52,980 bases of DNA from Bacteroidales bacterium (GTDB taxonomy: Bacteria; Bacteroidota; Bacteroidia; Bacteroidales; VadinHA17): NCBI GenBank assembly GCA_021738535.1, contig JAIPBU010000027.1, positions 1-52,980 of the forward strand. The letters are read 5' to 3'. Under the pieces are notes generated by a model that worked only from the letters and a program-made list of their open reading frames with translations, was not told the origin of the DNA and searched no databases. This document shows positions 9,201 to 19,300 of this stretch, piece after piece; position 1 is the first letter of the stretch, and every line of letters begins with the position of its first letter. The position numbers and the translations under genes were made by a program.

Positions 9201-11130
9201 AATTATTCTTTATGTGTACAAAAAATGTTGTTCCTGCATTCTCTTTACTCTCATAACTTAATACACTGTTATTCTTCTCAGCCATTGTTGTAGCAATCAA
9301 TAATCCGAGTCCCAGTTTCATTGTCTTATTTGAAGATTCATTTTCTTTCAGCCGGCTTATTTCAAATATCTTATTTTGAATACTTGCGGGTATTCCTGAT
9401 CCGAAGTCGGTAACAGAAATTATTGAACCCTTCTTTGATTTTTGTGCACGGATAATAATATCCGAACCGGGTGGAGAGTGTTCAACACTGTTCTCTGTAA
9501 ATATCTTTAAAATTGATTTGAGTGAACTTCTGTCGAAAACAATTTCCAGATCAGGGTCAACATCAAACCTGATTTTTATGTCTTTTTTAAGTGCATTTCC
9601 AAGGATTTCAGGCAAAATCTCGTGGAAGTAGTCATAGGGTTTTACTGGTTCTCTTTCAATTTCATATTTGTTTCTTTGGAGCTTTGACCACAGCAAAACT
9701 CTTTTCAGGGCCTTTTCTATTTCACTTGCTTCATTATAAACACTGGTTATCATTCGTTTTAGCCTGAGATCCTTGCTGTTTGTAGCAAGATAGTCGTTTA
9801 CATCTGATAACCGGGAGGATAATTTTATGAATGGTTCTTTGAGTTTAAGAGATACAATTGTAAAGAAAATATTCTTATTTTCCCTGATATTAAGTATTCT
9901 TTCCTTATACCTGGTAGATCTCTCATATGCCTCTTTCAGATTTCGGTTTCTTAGGGCTAATTGCTTATTTGCATTGCTAATGCCGGAGAGATTGTAAAGA
10001 ATGTATACCATCATTATCAGGGTAATGCCAATTGCAAGATAAATGAGAAGAGAAATAGTCTTTTCTATTTTTATCTTTTGCAATACAATCCGGTTTTGTT
10101 CATTGCGTAACTTAATTTCCTCTTCTGATTTTCTTATGCCCAGCCTGGTTTTGTAGTCGGCTACCAGTTTCCGGACACGCCAGTCAGCGTACCCGGCATC
10201 TTTATCCCTATACTTTTGCCTGAAGATTAACGCGTTCACATGATCATCAGAATCAAGGTACTTGTCAGATATTCTCTTCAGGATACTATATGGCCTTATT
10301 ACTTCAGTTTTATAGAGCATGGAAAAATCTATGCTGTCTGCATAGCTTGAACTTAAATTCATGCTGTCAACAGATAAATAATATTTACTGAGTCTCAGTT
10401 TTATCATATTGTCGCAAATCTCTGATTTAAGGCTCTGATTTGCTTTTTGCATTGAATCAATCCAGTGCTTACAATTATTCATTTTATTTGCAATACAGAC
10501 ATCAAAAAGATAGGCAAAAACATCAAATTTCCTTTTATAGTTTTTTATTCCATCTTTATTATAATGTTGAAGTGCAGACCCCAGATATTTCCTGCTGTTA
10601 TCATAGTCTTTGAATGAAAGATAAGCTTCACCCAGGGTTACCAGTTCATCTGCGATTCTTGTAGAGGAAAGATTCTCTTTTCTGAAATTCACTGACCTTG
10701 TATAATATTCTATTGTTTTTGCAGTATCCTGATTAATGTAACTTACCAGTCCAAGGTTATGAAGTATGGAGGCTACCCCATCATTATTCCCAAGGCTGTC
10801 ATAAAGATGGTATGCCTCCTGGTAGTTGTTCATTGCATCTGTGGTCAGATTGGCCGACATATAAAGATTCCCGGTCAGGTGCCAGTTTCTTGCAAGTTCA
10901 TCGATATTATTAATAGCATGTGCAATCCTCCTGTGTTGTTCTGCATATTCCAGGCTTGTTACAAGCGAACTGTTTAATTCTTTTAATGCTTTTTCATGCA
11001 ATAAATTCAGCTTCGTGGTATCAGGCAGATCAGATATACTGTCAATAAAGTGATTGTTATCATTTTGACCCCTGGTTAGCGGGCAAACAATAAGCAATGA
11101 AAGTAAAAATATGTTCAACTTTCTAAGCAT
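9187..11130 (-). CDS. TPR-containing histidine kinase-like protein lacking the phospho-accepting His
   Basis: 647 residues: signal peptide (1-22), a periplasmic TPR-like helical region (about 40-330), a coiled coil, one membrane helix (about 358-380), a second coiled coil, then a kinase-like cytoplasmic part. In the dimerisation helix the expected AHDLxxPF reads SLKLKEPF (427-434), so Leu428 stands where the His should be. The ATPase domain looks intact: N box TENSVEHSP, G1 DFGSGIP, G2 LGLGLLIA. It may bind ATP but should not autophosphorylate in the usual way; it could be a regulator of the kinase encoded just upstream. Overlaps that gene by 8 bp and xseB by 14 bp. No response regulator is adjacent. 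Confidence 0.85.
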   Translation of the reverse strand: MLRKLNIFLLSLLIVCPLTRGQNDNNHFIDSISDLPDTTKLNLLHEKALKELNSSLVTSLEYAEQHRRIAHAINNIDELARNWHLTGNLYMSANLTTDAMNNYQEAYHLYDSLGNNDGVASILHNLGLVSYINQDTAKTIEYYTRSVNFRKENLSSTRIADELVTLGEAYLSFKDYDNSRKYLGSALQHYNKDGIKNYKRKFDVFAYLFDVCIANKMNNCKHWIDSMQKANQSLKSEICDNMIKLRLSKYYLSVDSMNLSSSYADSIDFSMLYKTEVIRPYSILKRISDKYLDSDDHVNALIFRQKYRDKDAGYADWRVRKLVADYKTRLGIRKSEEEIKLRNEQNRIVLQKIKIEKTISLLIYLAIGITLIMMVYILYNLSGISNANKQLALRNRNLKEAYERSTRYKERILNIRENKNIFFTIVSLKLKEPFIKLSSRLSDVNDYLATNSKDLRLKRMITSVYNEASEIEKALKRVLLWSKLQRNKYEIEREPVKPYDYFHEILPEILGNALKKDIKIRFDVDPDLEIVFDRSSLKSILKIFTENSVEHSPPGSDIIIRAQKSKKGSIISVTDFGSGIPASIQNKIFEISRLKENESSNKTMKLGLGLLIATTMAEKNNSVLSYESKENAGTTFFVHIKNNYDRE

Positions 11131-13057
11131 TATCTGCCGGTATTTTCATTATTACTGTGCTACCTCTTGTACGTTTATTGTTAATTTCCAGCTTGCCATT
11201 ATTCATTTCCAGAAGTTCTATGCAGATAGTTAATCCGAGCCCGCTTCCTTTTTCACTGCCTGTCCCCGGAGTGGAAGATATTAAGCTTCCTGCCAGGATT
11301 TTTTCCTTTGTGGCATCATCCATCCCCTTGCCATCATCCTCAACTGATAGCTTAATAAATCCTTCTTCCCTGTATGTTTTTATCCTGATTTCACTGTCAT
11401 TTTCACTGAATTTAATTGCATTATTGATTATATTGCTAAGTACAGAATTCAGCACATCGTGGTTTATTGGCACTTTTTCTGCTTTATCAATATTGCATAC
11501 AATATTAATGTTCTTTCTTTCAGCCAGTGGTTTATACATTTTGATCACCTCATTGACATAATCTGCTATGTTGAGTGATTCAGGATGGAGTTTTTGCTTC
11601 CCCTCTTGTATTCTTGAAATATTCTGCAGATTGGTCAATAATTGATTAAGCTGAAGAGATGTTTCTACAAGCATGCTACTGTATTCTTTCATGCTGTTTT
11701 TATAGAGTGATTCGTAATCGTCAACCATCAGCCGGCTGAAACCCAGTATAGCCTGGAAAGGATTAATCAGGTCATGTGCAAAAACAGATGTAAGTGTATC
11801 TAGTAGTTTATTCTCTTTTTCAAGCTCTTTGTTTGTTTTTTGCAGCTCCCTGTTTATACTGGCAGATTTTTCTGATTTTCTTTCAAGTTCATCTTTGTAT
11901 TCTCCCCTTAATTTGTTAATTCTAAGTAGTATAATAAAGAGAATAATAAATATGCCAAGGGCAATGAATGCCAGAAGCATTAGTCTGTGGGATGCTTCCT
12001 GTTTATTCCTGTTCAGAATTATTTGGTTTTCAATATTTTCCCTTGTTCTTATATTCCTTGTTTCTTCATATTCTGCAATAAGGAGGTCTATAATTTCTTC
12101 CCGGTTAACCATTGTTTCATTGTCGTGAAGTTCCTGGAGTATATTTTCATATTTCCATGCATTTGTAAGGTCGCCCTGTTCTGCGTAAGCTCTGCACAGG
12201 TATTTCATGTGATCCTGCTGGTCAGGCAGGTTGGATTGTTCGTCCAGGCTGTGTCTTTTCGCAATTGAAATAACATTTTCATAATCACCATTAATGAAGT
12301 GATACTCCATAACTGCTGTAAAAAAACTTAACCTGTCAATATTACTATAGAAAGACTCATCCATCTCAAGATATCCCCTGTTTATCCATTCAGAGGCTTC
12401 CTGCTTGTTGCCCATCTTGTTATTTGCACTGATAATTGAAGCAATAATTGCAAGTGGTGAAACTCTTTCGTAATTGGTTTCTTCATTCCTTAGTAATTCC
12501 TTAAGATTGTCCAGTGCGGTAGCATAATTACCCATTGTAATTTCCATCTGGGCAAGATTAAGACTTAAAATAGTGTTAAAAGCCAGATTTCTGCCCCTGT
12601 TAAGCTCAATAGCCCTCTCGATATAAGATTTAGCCGATAAATTGTCCCCAACCAGTGCAAATATTATGGCGATATTATTCATCAGAACATTTATTCCATT
12701 ATAATAGTGACCTTCAGAATATAAGTCCAGGGCTTTGAGAAACTCCTTTATGGCCTCACCGTTGTTTTTGTTAAAGTAATGGATTATTCCATCCTGTGTT
12801 TGAAGAAGGCCATATGATACAGGGTGGTCATGTAGTGAGAGGCTTTTCATTTCCATTGAACTCTGCTTAATGCTATCAATATGGCCATCCGACACATAGC
12901 TCCTTGCATCCTGGTAATATTCTTCAAATAATCTGTTTATATAATTCTCATTTGAATAATATTTATAACAGGCAGGGAAGAATGTGTCTTGTGAATGTAT
13001 CATTTCACATGACAGCAGCAGTAAAAAAACTGCAAATAATATTTTAACCTTTTTCAT
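11123..13057 (-). CDS. TPR-containing sensor histidine kinase
   Basis: 644 residues from the ATG at 13057, which opens a good signal sequence (MKKVKILFAVFLLLLSC, possibly a lipobox); an ATG at 13078 is an alternative. The periplasmic part (about 40-330) is made of TPR-like helix pairs (NNIAIIFALVGDNLSAKSYI). A membrane helix lies at about 359-379, followed by a coiled coil and a HisKA domain with the intact phospho-acceptor FAHDLINPF (His428), then HATPase with N box IINNAIKFS, DDGKGM and GSGLGLTI. It is a full kinase, unlike its downstream partner. The start overlaps xseA by 14 bp and the end overlaps the next kinase by 8 bp. Confidence 0.9.
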   Translation of the reverse strand: MKKVKILFAVFLLLLSCEMIHSQDTFFPACYKYYSNENYINRLFEEYYQDARSYVSDGHIDSIKQSSMEMKSLSLHDHPVSYGLLQTQDGIIHYFNKNNGEAIKEFLKALDLYSEGHYYNGINVLMNNIAIIFALVGDNLSAKSYIERAIELNRGRNLAFNTILSLNLAQMEITMGNYATALDNLKELLRNEETNYERVSPLAIIASIISANNKMGNKQEASEWINRGYLEMDESFYSNIDRLSFFTAVMEYHFINGDYENVISIAKRHSLDEQSNLPDQQDHMKYLCRAYAEQGDLTNAWKYENILQELHDNETMVNREEIIDLLIAEYEETRNIRTRENIENQIILNRNKQEASHRLMLLAFIALGIFIILFIILLRINKLRGEYKDELERKSEKSASINRELQKTNKELEKENKLLDTLTSVFAHDLINPFQAILGFSRLMVDDYESLYKNSMKEYSSMLVETSLQLNQLLTNLQNISRIQEGKQKLHPESLNIADYVNEVIKMYKPLAERKNINIVCNIDKAEKVPINHDVLNSVLSNIINNAIKFSENDSEIRIKTYREEGFIKLSVEDDGKGMDDATKEKILAGSLISSTPGTGSEKGSGLGLTICIELLEMNNGKLEINNKRTRGSTVIMKIPADNA

Positions 13058-14444
13058 CCTCTCTGTTATTAAGGTCAAATACTTTGCTTATTATTTTACC
13101 CTCATTTAATATGGTGCTTACAATGGAACCAGGTTTTACTTCTTTCGACGATCTGACAGTTTTGTTGTTAAAGAGAGTAATAGAATATCCTCTTTTCAGT
13201 ACTCTTTCGGGTCTAAGATAATCAATTGATCTGGAAATACTATTTAAAACTGCATGTTTTTGTTCAGTATACCTTCTTAGTCCGGGTTTGAAGCGGCCCG
13301 ACAGGTTTTCTTTTTTTTCTTTTTTTTCTTTTACATAATTAAGTGTTCTGTTAATGATGTTAGATTGTGACGATCTCAAAACTGATCTTTTGTAGGCCAG
13401 GAAGGATCTGGTACTACCGGATAAACGCAGTGCTGATTTGTTGAGTACTGCCTGTTTTTTCTTAAGAGAATTCCGTACAAGAGGAGAGAGGTCTGCACTA
13501 ACCCTGTTTATAAGCGATCTGCCCTTTTGCACCATGTCCTGACTTTTACTGATTATTGATTCCTGCAGCACAGCAAGGTATTCTTCTGTTCTCAGGCTTT
13601 GACTTATTATAAACTCTGCAACTGCTGTTGGTGTTTTGAATGCCTGATGGGCAACCATATCAGTAACTGATAAATCCTTTTCGTGGCCTATCCCGGTTAT
13701 TACCGGTACAGGCATTTGGGTGATGAGGAATGCAATATTGTAGTTGTCGAACCAGCTCAGGTCAGCCTGGGAACCACCCCCTCTGACTATTACGATCAGA
13801 TCATATTGTTTCCCGCTCTCAAAAATCCTGCTTATAGCTCCTGAAACTGACTTCTCCGTTTCTCTGCCCTGCATTACTGATTTGTATAGAGAAATATTGT
13901 AAGTATAAGCATATTCATTGTTCAGAAGAGTCTCGTAAAAATCCTGGTAACCTGCGGCCAGCTCAGATGAGATGACTGCAATATTTCTTGGCAAAAGAGG
14001 AAATGCGAGCTCCCTGTTCAGGTTTATTACCCCCTCAGTTTCAAGACGGGAAATGATCTTTTTGCGCAGGATAGCCATCTCTCCAAGAGTGTATGCCGGG
14101 TCAATATCATAAACATTCAGACTTAAACCATAAACCCTGTGATAAACGGTTTTAACCCTTAACAGAACTTTTAATCCTTCTGATAGCTCCTGTCCTGTTG
14201 ATGATTCAAAATAGGGTAGAAGCATTCTTGCTTTTTGAGACCAGATTATGGCTCTTATCCTGGATTTTATATCGTCATTACCGGTTTTTTCAACAAGTTC
14301 GATATAACAGTGGCCTGAATAATTTAACTTCAGTTCAGATATTTCAGCACTTACCCAGTAGAAACCTGATAAATTGTGCTCTATGGCTTCTTTAATGAGG
14401 TCCTGTAGCTGGCTTAGTGAATACCTGTCGTTATGTTCTTCCAT
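13044..14444 (-). CDS. xseA: Exodeoxyribonuclease VII large subunit
   Basis: 466 residues. The N-terminal OB-fold (about 1-110) is visible in YWVSAEISELKLNYSGHCYIELVE, shown by ISELKLNYSGHCY and KSRIRAIIWS. The catalytic domain has the family signatures IAVISSELAAGYQDF, VIVRGGGSQADLSWF, PVITGIGHEKDLSVTDMVAH (GIGHEKD) and FKTPTAVAEF. The long C-terminal helical arm ends with RGYSI. Together with XseB it degrades single-stranded DNA from both ends in repair. It heads a chain of four overlapping genes ending in xseB. Length and motifs are normal. Confidence 0.95.
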   Translation of the reverse strand: MEEHNDRYSLSQLQDLIKEAIEHNLSGFYWVSAEISELKLNYSGHCYIELVEKTGNDDIKSRIRAIIWSQKARMLLPYFESSTGQELSEGLKVLLRVKTVYHRVYGLSLNVYDIDPAYTLGEMAILRKKIISRLETEGVINLNRELAFPLLPRNIAVISSELAAGYQDFYETLLNNEYAYTYNISLYKSVMQGRETEKSVSGAISRIFESGKQYDLIVIVRGGGSQADLSWFDNYNIAFLITQMPVPVITGIGHEKDLSVTDMVAHQAFKTPTAVAEFIISQSLRTEEYLAVLQESIISKSQDMVQKGRSLINRVSADLSPLVRNSLKKKQAVLNKSALRLSGSTRSFLAYKRSVLRSSQSNIINRTLNYVKEKKEKKENLSGRFKPGLRRYTEQKHAVLNSISRSIDYLRPERVLKRGYSITLFNNKTVRSSKEVKPGSIVSTILNEGKIISKVFDLNNREDEKG

Positions 14445-14499
14445 TATCTGTACTTCAGCTTGGGAATATTGACTTATTGAGAAAAGGTAAAGCCGGGTC

Positions 14500-15294
14500 T
14501 TATTTGATTATACCATGTATCCCGGGATCCTTGATTTTGCCTCCCTCTTTTTCAAGGCTGTCAAGGTACTCCGTTTCCTTTCTGATTAGTTCCGTATTGT
14601 TCTTAGGAATACCGTTGATATAAACTATCTTGTTTCGAAGACTACCATCATTATTATAGAAAAACCATTGTCCTTTCCTTATATCATTACTATACTGACC
14701 TGTTATTTCTTTCCTTCCGTTGGGATGCCAGGAATTAAAATCTCCGTTAAGCATGCCTCTGGTATAATTTGATTCCAGGCTTTTTGTCCCGTCACTATAA
14801 TACTGCAACCAGCTACCTGTTTTTGTGCCATTTATGAATTTTAATTTTTCAGCAATTTCACCATTCCAGTGATATCTGACACGATTACCGTGTTTTATGT
14901 TGTTCCTGTAATAGCAGGTCATTAAAAGCCTGTCATCTATATAGTCTGAGTAGAAAAACCACTTACCTGTTTTTTTCTTATTCAGATATTTACCCCTGCC
15001 TGCAATGTATCCGTTTGGATGATAAAATTCTGCATGTACTGTATCATTTCCTTTACCATAGTCAAGTACAGACACAAGGTTTCCTTCTTCATCATATCTT
15101 TTAAATATTCCTACCGGCTTATTATCTGAGAAATAGCCTTCATACATTATATTTCCGTCAGGATACTTCTTAATCCATTGACCTTGCTTGTTGCCGTAAC
15201 TGTCGGTTTTATTAATACCATCCTGTGCATTTACTGCAAGAGAAAAGCTAAATGCCAATAAAATAATTAATGTAAGTCGAATTGCCTGTCTCAT
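14500..15294 (-). CDS. Secreted MORN-repeat protein
   Basis: 264 residues with a signal peptide (cleavage near AVNAQD). The rest is a chain of about nine MORN-type repeats of the form GxxYxNGxxxxG.W, for example QWIKKYPDGNIMYEGY, EFYHPNGYIAGRGKY, RYHWNGEIAEKLKF and SWHPNGRKEITGQY. Proteins of this shape are common in Bacteroidota and are often annotated as YwqK-family; their biochemical role is not established. Likely periplasmic or outer-membrane associated. It lies between dnaK (upstream on this strand) and xseA; the dnaK terminator separates it from dnaK, so it probably has its own promoter. Confidence 0.82.
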   Translation of the reverse strand: MRQAIRLTLIILLAFSFSLAVNAQDGINKTDSYGNKQGQWIKKYPDGNIMYEGYFSDNKPVGIFKRYDEEGNLVSVLDYGKGNDTVHAEFYHPNGYIAGRGKYLNKKKTGKWFFYSDYIDDRLLMTCYYRNNIKHGNRVRYHWNGEIAEKLKFINGTKTGSWLQYYSDGTKSLESNYTRGMLNGDFNSWHPNGRKEITGQYSNDIRKGQWFFYNNDGSLRNKIVYINGIPKNNTELIRKETEYLDSLEKEGGKIKDPGIHGIIK

Positions 15295-15322
15295 AATTAA
15301 TCTTCACAAGGTATAAATAAAA

Positions 15323-15353
15323 AAAAACACTCTGAAAAGATCAGAGTGTTTTT
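15323..15353 (-). terminator. Terminator of dnaK
   Basis: A 13-bp perfect stem, AAAAACACTCTGA paired with TCAGAGTGTTTTT, with a 5-nt loop, 20 bp past the dnaK stop. A/T tails on both sides would let it act in either direction. Confidence 0.85.
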
Positions 15354-15372
15354 AATGACTGTTTTGAGCTTT

Positions 15373-17289
15373 TTATTTTACTTCTTCGAAGTCAACATCA
15401 GTTACTTCATCATCATCTCCTTTTTTGTTATCACTGCCTTCTCCGGCATCCTGCTGAGGGCCTTCTCCCTCTTGCTGGTTGCCTGCCTGAGCTGATTTAT
15501 ATATGTCTTCAGAGGCAGCCTGCCACTGAGTATTGAGGTCGTTCATTGCTTTGTCAATAGCCTCAACATCCTGGTTCTTATGGGCTTCTTTTAATTCTGA
15601 CAAAGTTTTCTCAATAGGCTCTTTTTTGTCAGCAGGCAATTTTTCCCCGTATTCCTTGAGTTGTTTCTCTGTCTGGAATATAAGACTGTCAGCTGCATTT
15701 AATTTATCTACTTTCTCTCTTGCTTTTTTGTCCTCTTCCTCATTTGCTTTTGCCTCGTCCCTCATCTTTTTTATATCCTCCTCGCTTAGTCCTGACGATG
15801 CTTCAATCCTGATACTCTGCTCTTTACCGGTTCCTTTGTCTTTTGCAGAAACATTTAATATACCGTTTGCATCAATATCAAAAGTAACTTCAATCTGGGG
15901 TACTCCACGTGGTGAGGGTGGAATACCATCAAGGTGGAATCTTCCGATTGTTTTGTTACCAGCTGCCATTGGCCTTTCGCCCTGTAGTACATGTATCTCT
16001 ACTGAGGGTTGATTGTCAGCAGCGGTGGTAAATGTCTCATTTTTCTTTGTAGGTATTGTGGTATTGGCTTCAATCAGCTTGGTCATTACTCCTCCCATTG
16101 TTTCAATACCAAGTGACAGAGGTGTGACATCAAGCAGGAGAACATCTTTTACTTCACCTGTCAGGACACCACCCTGTATAGCAGCCCCTATGGCTACTAC
16201 CTCGTCAGGATTTACTCCCTTTGAGGGTGCTTTGCCAAAAAACTTCTTAACAACTTCCTGTATGGCCGGAATACGTGTTGAACCTCCAACGAGCAGAACT
16301 TCGTTTATATCAGATGAACTCATTCCCGCATCTTTAAGAGCCTTTTCACATGGTCCAATAACTGATTGTACCAATGAATCTGTAAGCTTTTCAAAGTGTG
16401 ACCTTGTAAGGGTTTTTACAAGATGCTTGGGAACACCATCAACAGGCATTATATAAGGGAGATTGATCTCAGTGCTTGTTGAGCTGGAAAGCTCAATTTT
16501 GGCTTTTTCTGCTGCTTCTTTTAGCCTCTGCATTGCCATTGGATCCTTCTTCAGATCAACACCCTCATCTTTTTTGAACTCTTCTGCAAGCCAGTTAATA
16601 ATTAACTCGTCAAAATCGTCACCACCAAGATGAGTGTCGCCATTTGTTGATTTTACTTCAAATACACCGTCACCCAGCTCAAGAATCGAGATATCAAATG
16701 TACCTCCTCCGAGGTCAAAGACTGCTACTTTCAAATCTTCAGTCTTTTTATCCAATCCGTATGCCAGTGCAGCAGCAGTGGGCTCGTTAATTATCCTTTT
16801 TACCTTCAAGCCTGCTATCTCACCGGCCTCTTTAGTGGCCTGGCGCTGAGAATCGTTAAAATAAGCCGGAACAGTAATAACTGCTTCTGTTACTTCCTGG
16901 CCAATATAATCTTCGGCAGTCTTTTTCATCTTTTGAAGAACCATAGCCGATAATTCCTGGGGAGAATACTTCCTGTCGTCTATCTGAACTCTTGGTGTAT
17001 TATTGTCTCCTTTTACAACTTTATAAGGTACACGGGATACTTCCTTTGTAACATTGTCAAAAGATTCACCCATAAACCTTTTTATAGAGTATACTGTTTT
17101 ATCTGCATTTGTTATGGCCTGACGTTTTGCAGGATCACCAATCTTACGCTCACCATTTTCTATAAAGGCCACAATAGAAGGTGTAGTGCGTTTACCTTCA
17201 CTGTTTGGTATAACAACCGGTTCATTACCTTCCATTACAGAAACACATGAGTTAGTTGTACCTAAGTCTATGCCAATTATTTTTCCCAT
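15373..17289 (-). CDS. dnaK: Chaperone DnaK (Hsp70)
   Basis: 638 residues, full length. The ATPase domain begins [17 protein letters not shown] and carries [42 protein letters not shown] and [13 protein letters not shown]. The substrate domain starts around [14 protein letters not shown] and includes [11 protein letters not shown]; the lid ends in the usual acidic tail with [11 protein letters not shown]. It folds and protects proteins in the cytosol with DnaJ and GrpE, neither of which is in this window, so dnaK stands alone here. It ends before a strong terminator. The 237-bp gap to panB must hold its promoter; no clear heat-shock element was recognised there. Confidence 0.98.
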   Translation of the reverse strand: MGKIIGIDLGTTNSCVSVMEGNEPVVIPNSEGKRTTPSIVAFIENGERKIGDPAKRQAITNADKTVYSIKRFMGESFDNVTKEVSRVPYKVVKGDNNTPRVQIDDRKYSPQELSAMVLQKMKKTAEDYIGQEVTEAVITVPAYFNDSQRQATKEAGEIAGLKVKRIINEPTAAALAYGLDKKTEDLKVAVFDLGGGTFDISILELGDGVFEVKSTNGDTHLGGDDFDELIINWLAEEFKKDEGVDLKKDPMAMQRLKEAAEKAKIELSSSTSTEINLPYIMPVDGVPKHLVKTLTRSHFEKLTDSLVQSVIGPCEKALKDAGMSSSDINEVLLVGGSTRIPAIQEVVKKFFGKAPSKGVNPDEVVAIGAAIQGGVLTGEVKDVLLLDVTPLSLGIETMGGVMTKLIEANTTIPTKKNETFTTAADNQPSVEIHVLQGERPMAAGNKTIGRFHLDGIPPSPRGVPQIEVTFDIDANGILNVSAKDKGTGKEQSIRIEASSGLSEEDIKKMRDEAKANEEEDKKAREKVDKLNAADSLIFQTEKQLKEYGEKLPADKKEPIEKTLSELKEAHKNQDVEAIDKAMNDLNTQWQAASEDIYKSAQAGNQQEGEGPQQDAGEGSDNKKGDDDEVTDVDFEEVK

Positions 17290-17526
17290 TTTATAAGTTA
17301 TTTTTTAAAGTTTTCATATTTACGCTATGATTTTAACAATGATTATGCCATCATAATACAGTTCTGTTTTTATGCTAATATGACACATGGCAATGAAATT
17401 GTGTGTATAAAATCAAAAACAGTAATGACAAAAAGGCAGTATTTGCATTAATAAGTTGCAGTAATCATATTTTATAAAACAAATTTGTAGCTTTACCCTG
17501 TATTAATCACTTTAATATTGAACAAG

Positions 17527-18342
17527 ATGTCAGTGCATAAAAGTGTTAAGAGAGTTACAACCCATGTGCTATCTGAAATGAAACTAAAGGGAGAAAAGAT
17601 AGCTATGCTTACTTCCTATGATTATTCTATGGCGTCTATTGTTGACCAGGCCGGAATAGATGTTATTCTGGTAGGGGATTCAGCTTCAAACGTAATGGCA
17701 GGCTTTGAAACCACACTACCCATAACCCTGGATAATATGATTTACCATGCAGCTTCAGTTGTGAGGGCTGCAAAAAGATCACTTGTTGTTGTCGACCTTC
17801 CTTTCGGTACCTATCAGGGAAACTCAATGGAAGCTCTTTCATCTGCAATCAGAATAATGAAGGAAACAGGAGCCCACGCTGTGAAACTGGAAGGGGGCAG
17901 GGAAATAGTTGAATCGGTTGAACGTATTTTGTCGGCGGGTATACCGGTTATGGGTCATCTGGGTTTAACTCCCCAGTCTATTCATAAGTTCGGGACTTAT
18001 GTTGTAAGGGCGAAGGAAGATGAGGAGGCACGCAGGCTCAAAGAGGATGCAAAGCTCCTCGAAGAGAAAGGTGCTTTTGCTCTGGTGCTTGAGAAAATCC
18101 CTGCAAAGCTGGCAGGAGAAGTGGCTGATGAGTTAACTGTACCGGCAATTGGGATAGGAGCCGGAAACAAGGTGGACGGTCAGGTTCTTGTAATACATGA
18201 TATGCTGGGAATAAACCAGGAATTCTCGCCGAGGTTTCTTAGAAGGTATCATAACCTTTATCAGGAAATTAAAGGATCTGTGCAGGCTTATATTAATGAT
18301 GTCAGATCAATGGATTTTCCAAATGATAAAGAGCAGTACTGA
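17527..18342 (+). CDS. panB: 3-methyl-2-oxobutanoate hydroxymethyltransferase
   Basis: 271 residues from the ATG at 17527 ([10 protein letters not shown]); the frame extends to a TTG at 17518 but ATG is preferred. Ketopantoate hydroxymethyltransferase motifs are present: [62 protein letters not shown] and [16 protein letters not shown]. It converts alpha-ketoisovalerate to ketopantoate with methylenetetrahydrofolate, the first step of pantothenate (coenzyme A) synthesis. Other pantothenate genes are not nearby. It is followed after 8 bp by a pseudouridine synthase and the two are probably cotranscribed. Confidence 0.96.
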   Translation: MSVHKSVKRVTTHVLSEMKLKGEKIAMLTSYDYSMASIVDQAGIDVILVGDSASNVMAGFETTLPITLDNMIYHAASVVRAAKRSLVVVDLPFGTYQGNSMEALSSAIRIMKETGAHAVKLEGGREIVESVERILSAGIPVMGHLGLTPQSIHKFGTYVVRAKEDEEARRLKEDAKLLEEKGAFALVLEKIPAKLAGEVADELTVPAIGIGAGNKVDGQVLVIHDMLGINQEFSPRFLRRYHNLYQEIKGSVQAYINDVRSMDFPNDKEQY

Positions 18343-18350
18343 TAGGATCT

Positions 18351-19025
18351 ATGGATATATTGTTTGAAGACAATCACATAATTGCTGTAAATAAAAAAAG
18401 TGGTGAGCTTGTACAGGGTGACAATACAGGGGATGAAACACTGCTTAACCGCGTTAAAGACTATATTTCCAGAAAATATAATAAACCGGGAGCCGTTTTC
18501 CTGGGCCTCGTTCACAGATTAGACAGGCCTGCCAGTGGAGTTATAGTTTTTGCGCGTACATCGAAAGCGCTGGGACGATTGAACCTTATGTTCCAGGAAA
18601 AGGATGTCCGTAAGAAATATCTCGCCATAGTGAAAAAGCGCCCCCCTTCAGAAAAGGGTGAGCTGATAAATTACCTGAAAAAAAATGAAAGACAAAACAA
18701 GTCATATGCTTATGACAAACAGGTAAAGGGTAGTAAAAGAGCAAGCCTGGACTATCAACTTATTTTAAGAACAGATAATTTCTATGTCCTTGAAGTTAAT
18801 CTCCATACAGGCAGGCATCACCAGATAAGATGCCAGCTGGCAGCTGCAGGTTGTCCTATTAAAGGAGATTTGAAATATGGATTCTCAAGATCAAATAATG
18901 ACGGAAGTATTTCATTGCATGCATGGAAAATTCAATTTGTTCATCCGGTAAGAAAGAATGAAATCGAGATTATTGCCCCTGTTCCTGAATCCGATATCTG
19001 GTTAAAAGTAAGGGAGATGATGTAA
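18351..19025 (+). CDS. RluA-family pseudouridine synthase
   Basis: 224 residues; a compact RluA-type catalytic domain without an S4 domain. The catalytic motif is LVHRLDRPASGVIVFARTSKA (HRLDRPASG, with the conserved Asp), preceded by ILFEDNHIIAVNKKSGELVQ and followed by LHTGRHHQIRCQLA and GDLKYG, all family hallmarks. It should isomerise specific uridines in rRNA or tRNA to pseudouridine. The short single-domain form resembles RluA/TruC-like enzymes, but the target cannot be assigned. Located 8 bp after panB, a pairing seen in Bacteroidota. Confidence 0.93.
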   Translation: MDILFEDNHIIAVNKKSGELVQGDNTGDETLLNRVKDYISRKYNKPGAVFLGLVHRLDRPASGVIVFARTSKALGRLNLMFQEKDVRKKYLAIVKKRPPSEKGELINYLKKNERQNKSYAYDKQVKGSKRASLDYQLILRTDNFYVLEVNLHTGRHHQIRCQLAAAGCPIKGDLKYGFSRSNNDGSISLHAWKIQFVHPVRKNEIEIIAPVPESDIWLKVREMM

Positions 19026-19030
19026 AAAAA

Positions 19031-19066
19031 TGGCTGCTTTATTATCTAAAACAGCCACTTTATTGA
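19031..19066 (+). terminator. Probable terminator after the panB-rlu operon
   Basis: TGGCTG with following TTT pairs with AAA and CAGCCA (19052-19057), then CTTTATT. The stem is fair but the T run is weak. Confidence 0.5.
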
Positions 19067-19233
19067 AACTGAAAATATCAGAGGTAAGGATGTCTTCTAT
19101 AACCTAAACCCGGGGATTTAACCGCCGGCCTTACACTTAACAAATGTATAATAATATATTCCTGAGTCAGTTAAACCGGGGTTAAAACAAGTTAAGGAAA
19201 AGTTAAAATATCATTCTGTTCATATTATAATTA

Positions 19234-19241
19234 TATTTTTG
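19234..19241 (+). promoter_or_regulatory. -7 box for the RprXY-like operon
   Basis: TATTTTTG fits TAnnTTTG and lies 60 bp before the chosen kinase start. No exact TTG lies at -33, only TTC. The rest of 19067-19300 has no ORF. Confidence 0.4.
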
Positions 19242-19300
19242 TAATATGAAACGACCATGATAATTTTTTGCAGGTTTCTGGTGCAAAAAATTTTAAACGT

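Noticed and set aside
15533..16849. Long ORFs opposite dnaK
   Set aside because: They mirror the conserved dnaK coding sequence and have no domain resemblance.
17290..17526. Heat-shock operator (CIRCE) before dnaK
   Set aside because: No TTAGCACTC-N9-GAGTGCTAA type inverted repeat is visible in the gap.
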